Of a stretch of 64,000 nucleotides of DNA, positions 1 to 8,209 are shown piece by piece. Every line of letters starts with the position of its first letter. Positions within the stretch are counted from its first letter, which is position 1. The translations under genes were made by a program, and so were the position numbers. Origin of the DNA: Acidimicrobiales bacterium (lineage in GTDB: Bacteria; Actinomycetota; Acidimicrobiia; Acidimicrobiales; Bog-793); the NCBI GenBank assembly GCA_035294085.1, contig DATGLP010000015.1, forward strand, positions 1 to 64,000, read 5' to 3'. The notes below the pieces were generated by a model. It was not told the origin of the DNA. It did no database searches and saw nothing but the letters and a program-made list of their open reading frames with translations.

Positions 1-252
1 GTCGCCCTGCTCGTAGAGGATCGGCTCGCGCCCTTCGACCAAGATCGCGTAGCGCAGCCCCGGCTTCAGGCGGTTCCAGCCCGGGGTGAGCGTCGAGGTG
101 ATGTAGCGGACGTTCTCGTCGTACATGCACAGGATCGCCCCGAGGCCGTGGCGGCGCATCGCCTCGCGTGCCCGGCCGAGGCGGTACTCGCGCATGCGGG
201 CCCAGTTGATGCGCTCCTGCCAGTCCATCCCGACCGTGCCGAACGAGGCCAT
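1..252 (-). CDS. M24-family peptidase/creatinase-like protein, N-terminal fragment
   Basis: Only the first 84 residues are inside the window; the gene runs off the left edge. They read MASFGTVGMDWQERINWARM, then a segment with ILCMYDENVRYITS and a proline/tryptophan-containing TLTPGWNRLKPG. That pattern resembles the N-terminal creatinase/prolidase domain of Xaa-Pro-dipeptidase-like M24 proteins; the metal-binding catalytic domain is not visible. The ATG at 250-252 is preceded by a good ribosome-binding site (AAAGGAGC on the minus strand). It is divergent from the isomerase gene at 372, with a palindromic site between them, so it probably belongs to the same catabolic locus. The family call rests on the N-terminus alone. 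Confidence 0.6.
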   Translation of the reverse strand, partial: MASFGTVGMDWQERINWARMREYRLGRAREAMRRHGLGAILCMYDENVRYITSTLTPGWNRLKPGLRYAILVEGREPILYEQGD

Positions 253-313
253 GGCGCTCCTTTCCCCGCTCCCAGGCGGGCACGTCCCCGCCTCCCGGCG
301 GGCAGGCGCTGCG

Positions 314-325
314 ATCTTATAAGAT
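314..325. promoter_or_regulatory. Perfect palindrome ATCTTATAAGAT, putative GntR operator
   Basis: A 12-bp perfect palindrome, AT-rich in an otherwise very GC-rich stretch, lies between the divergent M24 peptidase and isomerase genes. Its ATCT-N4-AGAT core recurs at 10446-10457 in the other divergent intergenic region of this locus. The locus encodes a GntR/FCD regulator, a family that binds short palindromes, so this is likely its operator. Only the sequence symmetry is observed; binding is inferred. Confidence 0.55.
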
Positions 326-371
326 GTGGCGCGACGACCCGCAAGTCCGCCCAGCCCTCGAGGAGACGCGC

Positions 372-1250
372 ATGGCCGCACGGGACACGCAGGTCGAGCC
401 GCGGCTCTCGATCAGCGCGGCGACGACCTACGACGCCAGCTACGAGGAGGACCTCGCCGGCTACGCGGCCGCGGGCGTCGCCGGGATCGGCATCTGGGAG
501 TACAAGATCGTGGGACGCGACGACGCTGCCCTCGTCGACGCGCTCGAGGCGAGCGGCCTGCGCGCGACCGTGTGCGTGCCCGGCGCGCCGAGCATGTTCC
601 CGAACACGCTCTTCCCCGCGCCGGCCGACCCGCGGGACCGGCTGGCGAGCCTGCGCGCGTCGATCAAGCGCTTCGCCCGCTTCAACCCTGCCTCCTGCCT
701 CGTGCTCGCCAGCTTCCCCCCGGACGACGACCCGGAACGGGCGCGTCCGGTGATCGTCGACGGCCTGCGCGCCGCCGCGGAGACCGCCGGCGAGGCGGGC
801 GTGCGCCTCGTGCTCGAGCCGCTGCGCCGCGAGCTCGGGACGCTCGCGGTGCTGCCATCCGAGGCGCTGGCGCTCATCGAGGAGGTGGGCGCCACGAACA
901 TCGACCTCCTCCTCGACACGTGGCACTTCTGGGACCTCCCGGGGATCCGCGAGGAGCTCGCGGCGCACGTCGGGAGGATCGGCGCGGTGCAGATCAACGG
1001 GCGCGCGCCGCAGCCACGGTCGTGGTGCGACCGCCTCCTGCCCGGCGAGGGCGTGATCGACCTCCCGGGGTTCATCGCCACCTTGGAGTCGGCCGGCTAC
1101 CGCGGCTGGTACGACGTCGAGGTCTTCTCGGACAACGGCCGCTACGGCGAGCGCTACCCCGACTCGCTGTGGGCGCTGCCCGCCGCGGAGGTGGCCCGGC
1201 GCGCCGTGGAGGGGTTCCGCCGGGCCTGGGCCGCCTACGAGCAGCGATGA
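372..1250 (+). CDS. Sugar phosphate isomerase/epimerase (TIM barrel)
   Basis: A 292-residue protein of the xylose-isomerase-like TIM-barrel superfamily, which converts sugars, keto sugars or inositol derivatives using a divalent metal. Family-like strand and metal-site segments are visible: GIGIWEYKI near the N-terminus, VLEPL, DTWHFWDLPGI and GWYDVEVFSDNGRYG. The ATG at 372 is chosen over one at 324 because a GAGGAGA ribosome-binding site lies just upstream and the protein then starts like its paralogue. It shares long motifs with the minus-strand isomerase at 9522-10388 (WHFWDLPGI, WCDR-LPG-G, WYDVEVFSD), so the two are clear paralogues. It leads a same-strand run with the cyclase, GntR and aldo/keto reductase genes. 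The substrate cannot be told from sequence. Confidence 0.88.
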   Translation: MAARDTQVEPRLSISAATTYDASYEEDLAGYAAAGVAGIGIWEYKIVGRDDAALVDALEASGLRATVCVPGAPSMFPNTLFPAPADPRDRLASLRASIKRFARFNPASCLVLASFPPDDDPERARPVIVDGLRAAAETAGEAGVRLVLEPLRRELGTLAVLPSEALALIEEVGATNIDLLLDTWHFWDLPGIREELAAHVGRIGAVQINGRAPQPRSWCDRLLPGEGVIDLPGFIATLESAGYRGWYDVEVFSDNGRYGERYPDSLWALPAAEVARRAVEGFRRAWAAYEQR

Positions 1251-1305
1251 CCGGACCACGACGGCGGTATCGTGTGCCGTCGCGGCGTGCAGGGAGGAGA
1301 CCGAC

Positions 1306-1995
1306 GTGCGCCTGATCGACCTCTCCCAGGACATCTACGAGGGCATGATGGTCTACCCGGGCCACTCGAAGACCGCGCTGTGGGACCACGCCTCGCACGA
1401 GGAGACGGCCTCCCGCTTCGAGGGCGGCTTCTCGTTCCAGACCAAGGCGTTCACCATGAACGACAACGGCCCGACGCACGTGGACTCGTTCTCGCACCTC
1501 GACCCGACGCCCGGCGCGCTCACGATCGACCAGATGCCGCTCGAGCTGTTCATGGGGACGGGCGTGTGCCTCGACGTGAGCGACGTTCCGGCGCGCACCG
1601 ACATCGAGGCGTCGCACCTCGACGAGGCGAACGACCGGTCGCCGGAGAAGGTGGCGCCCGGCGACGTCCTCCTCCTCTACACGGGCACCTGGAACCGCTA
1701 CCGGGGCGAGCGTCGGTACCTCACCGAGCACCCGGGCCTCGGCGAGAGCGGGAGCCAGTGGATCCTCGACCACGGCGTGAAGATCTTCGGCGTGGACTCG
1801 CCGACGCCCGACAACCCCGTGAGCCGGACCTATCCGTGCCACATGATGTGCCGGCGGTCCTCCATCACGCACTACGAGAACCTCGCCAACCTCGACCAGG
1901 TCGCCGGACGGCGCTTCACCTTCATCGGCTTCCCGCTGAAGCTCCGAGGCGCCCACGGCGGCCCGACGCGCGCGGTCGCGCTCGTCGAGGACTGA
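1306..1995 (+). CDS. Cyclase-family metal-dependent hydrolase (kynurenine formamidase-like)
   Basis: A 229-residue protein starting at GTG 1306, with AGGGAGGAGA as ribosome-binding site. The start MRLIDLSQDIYEGMMVYPGH is typical of the cyclase/formamidase family. The family's metal-binding HxGTHxDxPxH motif appears here as NDNGPTHVDSFSHLD: the second His, the Asp and the last His are kept, but the first His-x-Gly is Asn-x-Gly. Members hydrolyse amides or lactones. A position between a sugar isomerase and a GntR regulator suggests action on a catabolic intermediate such as a lactone or amide. The real substrate is unknown. Confidence 0.8.
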   Translation: MRLIDLSQDIYEGMMVYPGHSKTALWDHASHEETASRFEGGFSFQTKAFTMNDNGPTHVDSFSHLDPTPGALTIDQMPLELFMGTGVCLDVSDVPARTDIEASHLDEANDRSPEKVAPGDVLLLYTGTWNRYRGERRYLTEHPGLGESGSQWILDHGVKIFGVDSPTPDNPVSRTYPCHMMCRRSSITHYENLANLDQVAGRRFTFIGFPLKLRGAHGGPTRAVALVED

Positions 1996-2002
1996 GGCCG
2001 CG

Positions 2003-2773
2003 GTGTCACCCGCCGAGCCCGAGACCAGCGCGCCGAGGACGCGCAGACCGGCCAGGCCCCGGTCCGCGAGCGACTTCCTCGACGACACCCTCGGGCGGCG
2101 GACCGCGCACGAGCTCGTGCGCGAGCACCTGCGCCGCGCCATCCTGAGCGGGGCGGCACCCGGCGGGTCGCGCCTCGTCCAGGCCGACGTCGCCGCGCGC
2201 CTTCGGGTCAGCACGACACCGGTGCGCGAGGCGCTGCGGGACCTCGTCACCGAGGGCCTCGTCGAGTTCGATCCCCACCGCGGCGCCGTCGTGCACAAGC
2301 CGAACCTCGAGGAGGTCCTCGAGCTCTACGCCGTGCGCGAGCTCATCGAGCCCTTCGCGCTGCGCTTCGCCTACGCGCGCCGGCCCGACACCACGCTCGC
2401 CGAGGCGAGCGCGATCCAGGCGCAGCTCGACGAGACGACGGACCCGAGCACGTGGGCGGAGCTCAACTGGCGCTTCCACGAGGCGCTCATCGCGCCGGCG
2501 AGCCAACGCCTGCGCTCGATCGTGAAGATGCTGCACGACGCCTCCGCGCTCTACGTCGCCCGGGCCGTGACCGTCGACGCGGAGCGGATCGCGTCCGGCA
2601 ACCGCGAGCACCACGAGATGCTGGCGGCGCTCAAGCGCGGCGACGTCGATACCGCCGCGAGCCACCTCAAGGCGCACATGAGCTCGACGCTCACCGGCAT
2701 CCTGATCTTCGCGCGCACCGAGCTCGACGGGGAGGTCGCCACCGAGGGCGCGCCGGCCGGTGACGCCCGCTGA
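2003..2773 (+). CDS. GntR-family transcriptional regulator, FCD (FadR-like) subfamily
   Basis: A 256-residue regulator. Residues about 35-100 form the GntR winged helix, with LRRAILSGAAPGGSRLVQ, VAARLRVSTTPVREALRDL and a wing ending in HRGAVV. The rest is an all-helical FCD effector-binding domain (YAVRELIEPFALRFA, NWRFHEALI, REHHEMLAALKRGD) that keeps Asp/His residues used for metal or acid binding in this subfamily. GTG 2003 lies 7 bp after the cyclase stop, so it is cotranscribed. Such proteins usually repress neighbouring carboxylate or sugar-acid genes until the ligand binds. The shared ATCT-N4-AGAT palindromes at 314 and 10446 are its most likely targets. Confidence 0.92.
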   Translation: MSPAEPETSAPRTRRPARPRSASDFLDDTLGRRTAHELVREHLRRAILSGAAPGGSRLVQADVAARLRVSTTPVREALRDLVTEGLVEFDPHRGAVVHKPNLEEVLELYAVRELIEPFALRFAYARRPDTTLAEASAIQAQLDETTDPSTWAELNWRFHEALIAPASQRLRSIVKMLHDASALYVARAVTVDAERIASGNREHHEMLAALKRGDVDTAASHLKAHMSSTLTGILIFARTELDGEVATEGAPAGDAR

Positions 2774-2777
2774 GCCC

Positions 2778-3758
2778 GTGGAGTACGTCAACCTCGGCGC
2801 CTGCGGGCTGCGCGTCTCCCGGCTGTGGCTCGGCATGATGAGCTACGCCGACCACAAGCTGCGCGACTGGGTGCTCGACGAGCGCGACGCGCTCCCGATC
2901 CTGCGCGCCGCGGTCGATGCCGGCATCACCTGCTTCGACACCGCCGACATCTACGAGAAGGGGGGCAGCGAGGAGCTCTGCGGGCGGCTGCTCCCCAAGC
3001 TCCTGCGCCGCGACGAGCTCGTCCTGGCGACGAAGGTCTTCCTGCCGCTCGAGCCGGGCGAGAACGCCGGCGGACTGTCGCGCAAGCACATCCTGTCCGC
3101 GATCGACGCCTCGCTGCGCCGCCTCAACATGGACTACGTCGACCTCTACCAGATCCACCGGTGGGATCCGCGCACGCCGATCGAGGAGACGATGGAGGCG
3201 CTCCACGACGTCGTGCGCGCCGGCAAGGCCCGCTACATCGGCGCCAGCAGCATGCGAGCCTGGCAGTTCGCCAAGGCGCAGCACGTGGCCGCGGTGAACG
3301 GCTGGACGCGTTTCGTGTCGATGCAGAACCACTACAACCTCCTCTACCGCGAGGAGGAGCGGGAGATGATCCCGCAGTGCATCGACCAGGGGGTCGGCGT
3401 CCTGCCCTGGAGCCCGCTGGCGCGGGGACGGCTCGCCGGCAACGTGACCCGCAGCGGCGAGCGCCGGACGGTGCGCGCTCGCTCCGACGCCTTCGCCGAG
3501 TCGCTCTACGACGAGCCCGCGGACTTCGACGTCATCGAGCGCGTCGCGGAGGTGGCGAGGGAGCTCGGCGCGACGCCGGCGCGCGTCGCCCTCGCGTGGC
3601 TGCTCGGCCGGCCGGGCGTGACGGCCCCGATCATCGGCGCGACGCGCCTCGAGCACCTCGAGGACGCGCTCGCGGCCCTCTCGCTCCGGCTCGAGCCCGA
3701 GGTGTGCCAGCGCCTCGAGTCCCCCTACCGGCCGCACGCGGCGCGCGACTACTACTGA
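2778..3758 (+). CDS. Aldo/keto reductase
   Basis: A 326-residue NADPH-dependent aldo/keto reductase. GTG 2778 is preferred over GTG 2760 because it gives the classic start MEYVNLGACGLRVSRLWLG and follows the GntR stop by only 4 bases. The catalytic tetrad is visible: Asp and Tyr in FDTADIYEKGG, Lys in LATKVFLP, and His in LYQIHRWD. The C-terminal cofactor region includes VALAWLLGRPGVTAPIIGA. It probably interconverts a carbonyl intermediate and an alcohol in the pathway of this locus. Its stop is 19 bp from the convergent permease stop. Confidence 0.92.
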   Translation: MEYVNLGACGLRVSRLWLGMMSYADHKLRDWVLDERDALPILRAAVDAGITCFDTADIYEKGGSEELCGRLLPKLLRRDELVLATKVFLPLEPGENAGGLSRKHILSAIDASLRRLNMDYVDLYQIHRWDPRTPIEETMEALHDVVRAGKARYIGASSMRAWQFAKAQHVAAVNGWTRFVSMQNHYNLLYREEEREMIPQCIDQGVGVLPWSPLARGRLAGNVTRSGERRTVRARSDAFAESLYDEPADFDVIERVAEVARELGATPARVALAWLLGRPGVTAPIIGATRLEHLEDALAALSLRLEPEVCQRLESPYRPHAARDYY

Positions 3759-3777
3759 GCGCGTCGCGCCCCGTCTT

Positions 3778-4950
3778 CTACGGCCGGGCCTGCAGCTCCT
3801 GCGGGCGGCCGCGCCGGACGAAGTGCGCGATCGACTGCGCCACGCCGGACTGGCCGCCGCGGCGGGACCCCCGCCGTGAGCTGATCACCACCGTCGCGAT
3901 GATGATCGCGCCCTCGGCCATGAGCTCCTCGGGACTCGAGACGCCGAGGATGACGAGGGCGTTGCCGATCACGCCGAGCAGCAGGGAGCCGACGAGCGCC
4001 CCGACGACGCTGCCGCGCCCGCCGGTGAGCGCCGTGCCGCCGATGATCACGGCTGCGAGCACGTTGAGGAGGTCGGACGAACCGCCGAGCGTCGCCGTCG
4101 CCGTCGTGTACTGGCCGAGGTAGATGAGGCCGCCGAGGGCGCCCCCGAGCCCGGCGAAGATGAACACGAGGACGCGCACTCGCTTCGTCTTGATCCCCGA
4201 GAACCGGGCGGCCGCCGCGTTGCCGCCCGTCGCGAGCACCTGGCGGCCGGCGCGGGTGTAGCCGAGGACGTAGACGCCGAGCAGGACGGCTCCGAGCGTC
4301 CAGAACACCGTGACGCTGATCGGGCCGACGTGGCCCTGACCGAAGATGCGGATGTAGGCGCGGTTCGAGACGCTGAGGGTGGCGTCGTTGGCGATCACCT
4401 CGGCGTAGCCCGACAGGAACCCGAGCATGCCGAGCGTCACGACGAACGAGGGGATGTTGAGCCCGACGGTGACGATGCCGTTGATCAGGCCGACCCCGAA
4501 TCCGAGCCCGAGCGCGGCGAGGACGGCGATGACGACGCCGTGGGTCGGCATCAGGATCGCCGCGACGTAGGCGGCGACCGGGATGACGTAGGCGAAGGAG
4601 AGGTCGATCTCGCCGGCGCAGATCACGAAGACCAGCGGCACCGCCATGACCGAGTCGGCGCACGTCGTGTTGACGATGCTGACGAGGTTCGTCGTGCTGA
4701 AGAACGACGTGTGGTTGAGGACGATGGCGAAGATCCCGACGAACGCCACGAGGACGATGACGAGCAGCCCGGCGTTCTCGCCGTGCAGCGTCTTCGAGGT
4801 CGTCTGGCGCAGCCAGCTCCTGAACGGCGACGACCCACCGGCCTCCCAGGCGGCGGGGACGGGCTCGGGCTCTTCGGTCCCGTGGCGAGCGCCGGCCTGC
4901 GGGGGCGCCGGCGTCAGCGTTCCTGGATGTCCGCTCTCACCTGATGACAT
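3778..4950 (-). CDS. Ribose-type ABC transporter permease
   Basis: A 390-residue membrane protein of the RbsC/BPD_transp_2 family with about eight to ten hydrophobic segments. The signature FVICAGEIDLSFAYV corresponds to the conserved AGEIDLSVG-like loop, and RGSVVGALVGSLLLGVI is also typical. A hydrophilic N-terminal extension of about 70 residues precedes the first membrane segment. The ATG at 4948-4950 follows the ATPase gene by 23 bp on the same strand, so it is the last gene of a binding protein-ATPase-permease operon. It would form a homodimeric channel across the cytoplasmic membrane for a sugar or polyol. Confidence 0.92.
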   Translation of the reverse strand: MSSGESGHPGTLTPAPPQAGARHGTEEPEPVPAAWEAGGSSPFRSWLRQTTSKTLHGENAGLLVIVLVAFVGIFAIVLNHTSFFSTTNLVSIVNTTCADSVMAVPLVFVICAGEIDLSFAYVIPVAAYVAAILMPTHGVVIAVLAALGLGFGVGLINGIVTVGLNIPSFVVTLGMLGFLSGYAEVIANDATLSVSNRAYIRIFGQGHVGPISVTVFWTLGAVLLGVYVLGYTRAGRQVLATGGNAAAARFSGIKTKRVRVLVFIFAGLGGALGGLIYLGQYTTATATLGGSSDLLNVLAAVIIGGTALTGGRGSVVGALVGSLLLGVIGNALVILGVSSPEELMAEGAIIIATVVISSRRGSRRGGQSGVAQSIAHFVRRGRPQELQARP

Positions 4951-4973
4951 CGACGGCGCCTCCGTTCGCACCT

Positions 4974-6563
4974 CTAGCCTCCCGCTGGCAGCGCCTGTGC
5001 ATGCGCCGCTGCCAGCTGCGAGCGCCGCTGCATCTTCGCGAGGATCGTGGACTCGTCGAACTCGGGCGTGCCTCGCCCGATGCTCTCCTGGATCGTCCCG
5101 TCCGACAGGACGAGGATGCGGTCGGCGACGGTCAGCAGCTCGTGCAGGTCCGAGCTGACCCACAGCGCAGCGTTGCCGGCGGCGACGAACTCGTGCACGT
5201 AGCGGGCGACGTCGCGCGAGGCGCCGATGTCGACGCCGAAGGTCGGCTCGTCGAGCAGGAGCAGGCGCGCGTCGGTCTGCACCGCCTTGGCGATGACCAC
5301 CTTCTGCTGGTTGCCCCCGGAGAGCTCGGACACGACCTGGTCCGGGCCCTTCGCGCGGATGCCGAGCTGCTGCATGGCGCTGCGAGTCCGCCGCCGGGCA
5401 CGCGACATGCGCAGCACCCCCCACGACCGAAGTCGGTCGAGCACCGACAGCGCCACGTTCTCCACGATCGCGCTCGACAGGACGAGGCCGTGCACGGCCC
5501 GGTCCTCGGGAATGAGGTAGATGCCGCGCCTGATCGCATCGGCCGGGTGCCCGGGCCGCACGGGCCTGCCGAACAGCCGGACCTCGCCGGCCGCCGGGCG
5601 GATGTCCCCGTAGAGGACCTTGAGGAGCGTGGACCGCCCGCTTCCCGCGAGCCCGACGAGACCCACGATCTCGCCTGGCAGCACCTCGAAGGAGACGTCG
5701 TGCAGCTTGCCGGGCACGAGGAGCGACCGGACCTCGAGCGCGACCTCGCGGCCCTCCCCGGGTCCCGTCCCCGTGGCCGCGGACTGGCGCGCCTGCGACG
5801 CGTACTGCTGGGCGAGCGCCGAACTCTCGCCGACGATCGCGGTGATGAGCTCGTCGATGTTCGTCTGCTGCGTCGGGCACGACAGCGTGACGCGTCCCTC
5901 GCGCAGGCACGTCACGAAGTCGGCGATGTCGAAGACCTCGCCGAGGTGGTGCGTGATGAGGACGACGCCGACGCCCGTCGCCGCTGTCGCCCGGATCACC
6001 TTGAACAGGTCCTGGACCTCGCTCCCGCCGAGGGGTCCGGTCGGCTCGTCGAGGATGATGAGCCGGCGGGCGACGCGCAGCGCCTTCGCCACCTCGAGCA
6101 TCTCCTGCTCGACGGCGCTCATCTCGCCGACGCGGCGGCCGAGGAGCGCCGGCGAGACGCCGAGGCGAGCGCAGATCTCGGCAGCCTGCCGGTACTCGAC
6201 GCCCCGGCGGATCCGGCGCGTGATGCCGCGCACCTCGTTGTTCAAGAACAGGTTGTCGAGGCCGCTGAGCGTGGGCACGAGGCTCCGCTCCTGGTAGACC
6301 ATGCCGACGCCGAGCGACCGCACGAGCGAGGGCGTTGGTCGCCTGAGGACGTGACCGCCGAGAAGGATCTCGCCGGCGTCGGCCTGGTGCACGCCCTGCA
6401 GGATCTTCATGAGCGTCGACTTGCCCGCGCCGTTGTGGCCCACGACCGCGTGAATCTGGCCGGGCTGGACGGCGAGGCTCACGTCCTGGAGGACGTAGGT
6501 CCCGGCGAAGCTCTTGTAGATGTGCCGCAGCTCGACAGCCGGCACTGGCGAAGTGGCCGACAT
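4974..6563 (-). CDS. Ribose-type ABC transporter ATP-binding protein (two ATPase domains)
   Basis: A 529-residue RbsA-like protein with two nucleotide-binding domains in tandem. The first has Walker A GHNGAGKST and Walker B IILDEPTGPLGG. Its signature position reads VGEMSAVEQEM, a degenerate LSGGQ. The second half has a modified Walker A (GLAGSGRSTL), an intact signature LSGGNQQK and LLLDEPTFGVD. This asymmetry is normal for the family. ATG 6561-6563 has an AGGGGAAG ribosome-binding site. A strong hairpin separates it from the binding-protein gene upstream, which would lower ATPase and permease expression relative to the binding protein. Confidence 0.94.
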   Translation of the reverse strand: MSATSPVPAVELRHIYKSFAGTYVLQDVSLAVQPGQIHAVVGHNGAGKSTLMKILQGVHQADAGEILLGGHVLRRPTPSLVRSLGVGMVYQERSLVPTLSGLDNLFLNNEVRGITRRIRRGVEYRQAAEICARLGVSPALLGRRVGEMSAVEQEMLEVAKALRVARRLIILDEPTGPLGGSEVQDLFKVIRATAATGVGVVLITHHLGEVFDIADFVTCLREGRVTLSCPTQQTNIDELITAIVGESSALAQQYASQARQSAATGTGPGEGREVALEVRSLLVPGKLHDVSFEVLPGEIVGLVGLAGSGRSTLLKVLYGDIRPAAGEVRLFGRPVRPGHPADAIRRGIYLIPEDRAVHGLVLSSAIVENVALSVLDRLRSWGVLRMSRARRRTRSAMQQLGIRAKGPDQVVSELSGGNQQKVVIAKAVQTDARLLLLDEPTFGVDIGASRDVARYVHEFVAAGNAALWVSSDLHELLTVADRILVLSDGTIQESIGRGTPEFDESTILAKMQRRSQLAAAHAQALPAGG

Positions 6564-6708
6564 CAGGACTTCCCCTCGGGTCCCTTCCGGCACCGGCGCG
6601 GCCCCCGCTCGCCCGCGCCCTTGACCCACGCACAGCATGCCACAGCGGCGGGCACCTCGGTTCCCGGGGCCCGCACTGCGTCAGGGCCGACAGCGTCCTT
6701 CGACGGCG

Positions 6709-6759
6709 GGGGGCCGCCCGCCCGGCGGGTCGTCCGACCCGTCGGGCGGTGCGGCCCCC
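6709..6759. terminator. Long GC-rich hairpin downstream of the binding-protein gene (attenuator)
   Basis: The arms GGGGGCCGC-CCGCCCGGCGGGT and its near-perfect complement form a stem of about 22 bp with one bulged A, one G-U pair and a 7-base loop. It lies 36 bp beyond the binding-protein stop and before the ATPase gene. There is no T tract. It can act as an mRNA-stabilising stem or partial terminator that raises binding-protein expression over the transporter. Confidence 0.7.
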
Positions 6760-6794
6760 GGATGCCGGTGTTCAACACGACACCCGTTGCGGCC

Positions 6795-8087
6795 TCAGCA
6801 GTCGGCCGGCGGGCACGGGATGTTCGGCCCGTGCATGTAGATCCAGGCGTTCCGGTAGTTCTTCGACGTGACCGCGTCCGTGGGGACGATGACGAAGCGC
6901 GGGTACTTCGCGTGGATCGCGCGCAGCGCACCGAGCGCCGCCATGATCCGGCCGCCGTCGTAGATGTTCTGGGCCATGTCGACGGTGATCAGGCCGCCGT
7001 GGGCGAGGGAGTGCGTCCCGGCCTCGGCGAGGTCCATCGTCACGACCTTCACCTTGTTCTGCAGGTGCAGCGCCGTGATGGCAGCCGCCTCGCCGAGCGC
7101 GGGCGGGTTCTCCCACGGGGCGAAGATGACCTGCACGTTCTTGTGCGTCTGCAGGAACGACTCGGTGTAGGACTCGGCGCTCGTCGCCGTCGGGCTCGAG
7201 AAGCCGGAGTTCGTGCACGAGGCGCACGCCGGTCCGTTGGCCGCGACGACGTGGATGTTCGGGTACTTCTTCAGGCCGTCGAGCAGGCCGCTCTCGCGCA
7301 GCAGGATCGCCTGGACGTCGTTGATCCAGTGGATGTACCCGAGCGTGACCCCGTGCGGGTACTTGTCGTGGATCGCCTTGGCCATCTGCAGACCCAGGTA
7401 GTACCAGTCGTAGCCGACCAGCGCGTTCAACTGGCCGCTGGGCCCGAGCGCGAGGCCCGGGCCGTCGTTGCCCCACGAGATGAGGATCTTGTGGGCGCGG
7501 ATCACCGGGCCCATGAGGCTCGCCATCTGCGACGGGTTGAGCGTGCCACCCGCGATCACGATGTCGGGGTTGAGCGGCATGACGGCGCTCACGTCACCGG
7601 CGACGCCGGTGGGCGAGAACTCGGAGTCGGTGACCCGGATGAGCCGCACGCCGAGCGCGTTGAACTCGTTCCGGATGCCGTCGATCATCGCCTGGTTGTA
7701 GGTGACGTTGCTCCAGTTCAAGAAGACGGCCTTGAGGTGCAGCTTGCAGATCCGCTGCGCCTGGGCCGGCGTGATCTTCACCTGCGTGTAGGGAACCGGG
7801 AAGATCGAGGCCGCCGAGGCCGGTCCCCCCCAGTCCTTCGCCGAGTCGTGCACCTTGATGAGCGACGGCGGCGGCAGCGTCGTCGCCGGGTCGAGGTTCG
7901 CCGGCAGGGTCGGGTTCGGCAGGAAGTGCGCCTTGGCGCAGTTCGTGACGAGACCGCCGGGCTTGGGCAGGAACGCCGGCCGGCTCGTGGCGCTGGCGGG
8001 CACTGCCAGGGGCGCGACCAGCCCGAGGAGCCCGACGGCCCCCGCGAGGGGCCAGGCGGCCCTGCGGAATCGACGCTTCAGTCTCAC
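6795..8087 (-). CDS. Sugar ABC transporter substrate-binding protein
   Basis: A 430-residue exported protein. The basic N-terminus MRLKRRFRRAAWPLAG, the hydrophobic stretch to about residue 30 and an Ala-x-Ala region (VPASATSR) form a signal peptide. No lipobox cysteine is evident. The mature part is a type I periplasmic-binding fold (ribose/galactose-like) with INALV-type hinge segments, e.g. PDIVIAGGTLNPSQM and ITVDMAQNIYDGGRIM. GTG 8085-8087 is preceded by GGGGGAGAGC. It is the first gene of the transporter operon and delivers an unknown sugar or polyol to the permease. A promoter with an AT-rich operator-like patch lies upstream. Confidence 0.88.
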   Translation of the reverse strand: MRLKRRFRRAAWPLAGAVGLLGLVAPLAVPASATSRPAFLPKPGGLVTNCAKAHFLPNPTLPANLDPATTLPPPSLIKVHDSAKDWGGPASAASIFPVPYTQVKITPAQAQRICKLHLKAVFLNWSNVTYNQAMIDGIRNEFNALGVRLIRVTDSEFSPTGVAGDVSAVMPLNPDIVIAGGTLNPSQMASLMGPVIRAHKILISWGNDGPGLALGPSGQLNALVGYDWYYLGLQMAKAIHDKYPHGVTLGYIHWINDVQAILLRESGLLDGLKKYPNIHVVAANGPACASCTNSGFSSPTATSAESYTESFLQTHKNVQVIFAPWENPPALGEAAAITALHLQNKVKVVTMDLAEAGTHSLAHGGLITVDMAQNIYDGGRIMAALGALRAIHAKYPRFVIVPTDAVTSKNYRNAWIYMHGPNIPCPPADC

Positions 8088-8152
8088 GTGCTCTCCCCCA
8101 TGCTCGGGCGCGCCGGACCGTCGCCACCCGGACGACCCCGGCTCTCGCCATT

Positions 8153-8191
8153 TCTTGTAAATTGCATAATACCTCGGTTACCGCTCGTCAA
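8153..8191 (-). promoter_or_regulatory. Promoter of the ABC importer operon with operator-like patch
   Basis: On the minus strand, TTGACG (8186-8191) is followed after 17 bp by TATGCA (8163-8168). An alternative -10, TATTAT, sits three bases earlier. Transcription would begin near 8156, about 70 bp before the binding-protein GTG. The overlapping patch TCTTGTAAATT matches 8 of 11 bases of the palindrome at 315-325, so the same regulator could block this promoter. Base matches are observed; function is inferred. Confidence 0.5.
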
Positions 8192-8209
8192 GGAGGTCGA
8201 GGCGCTCGG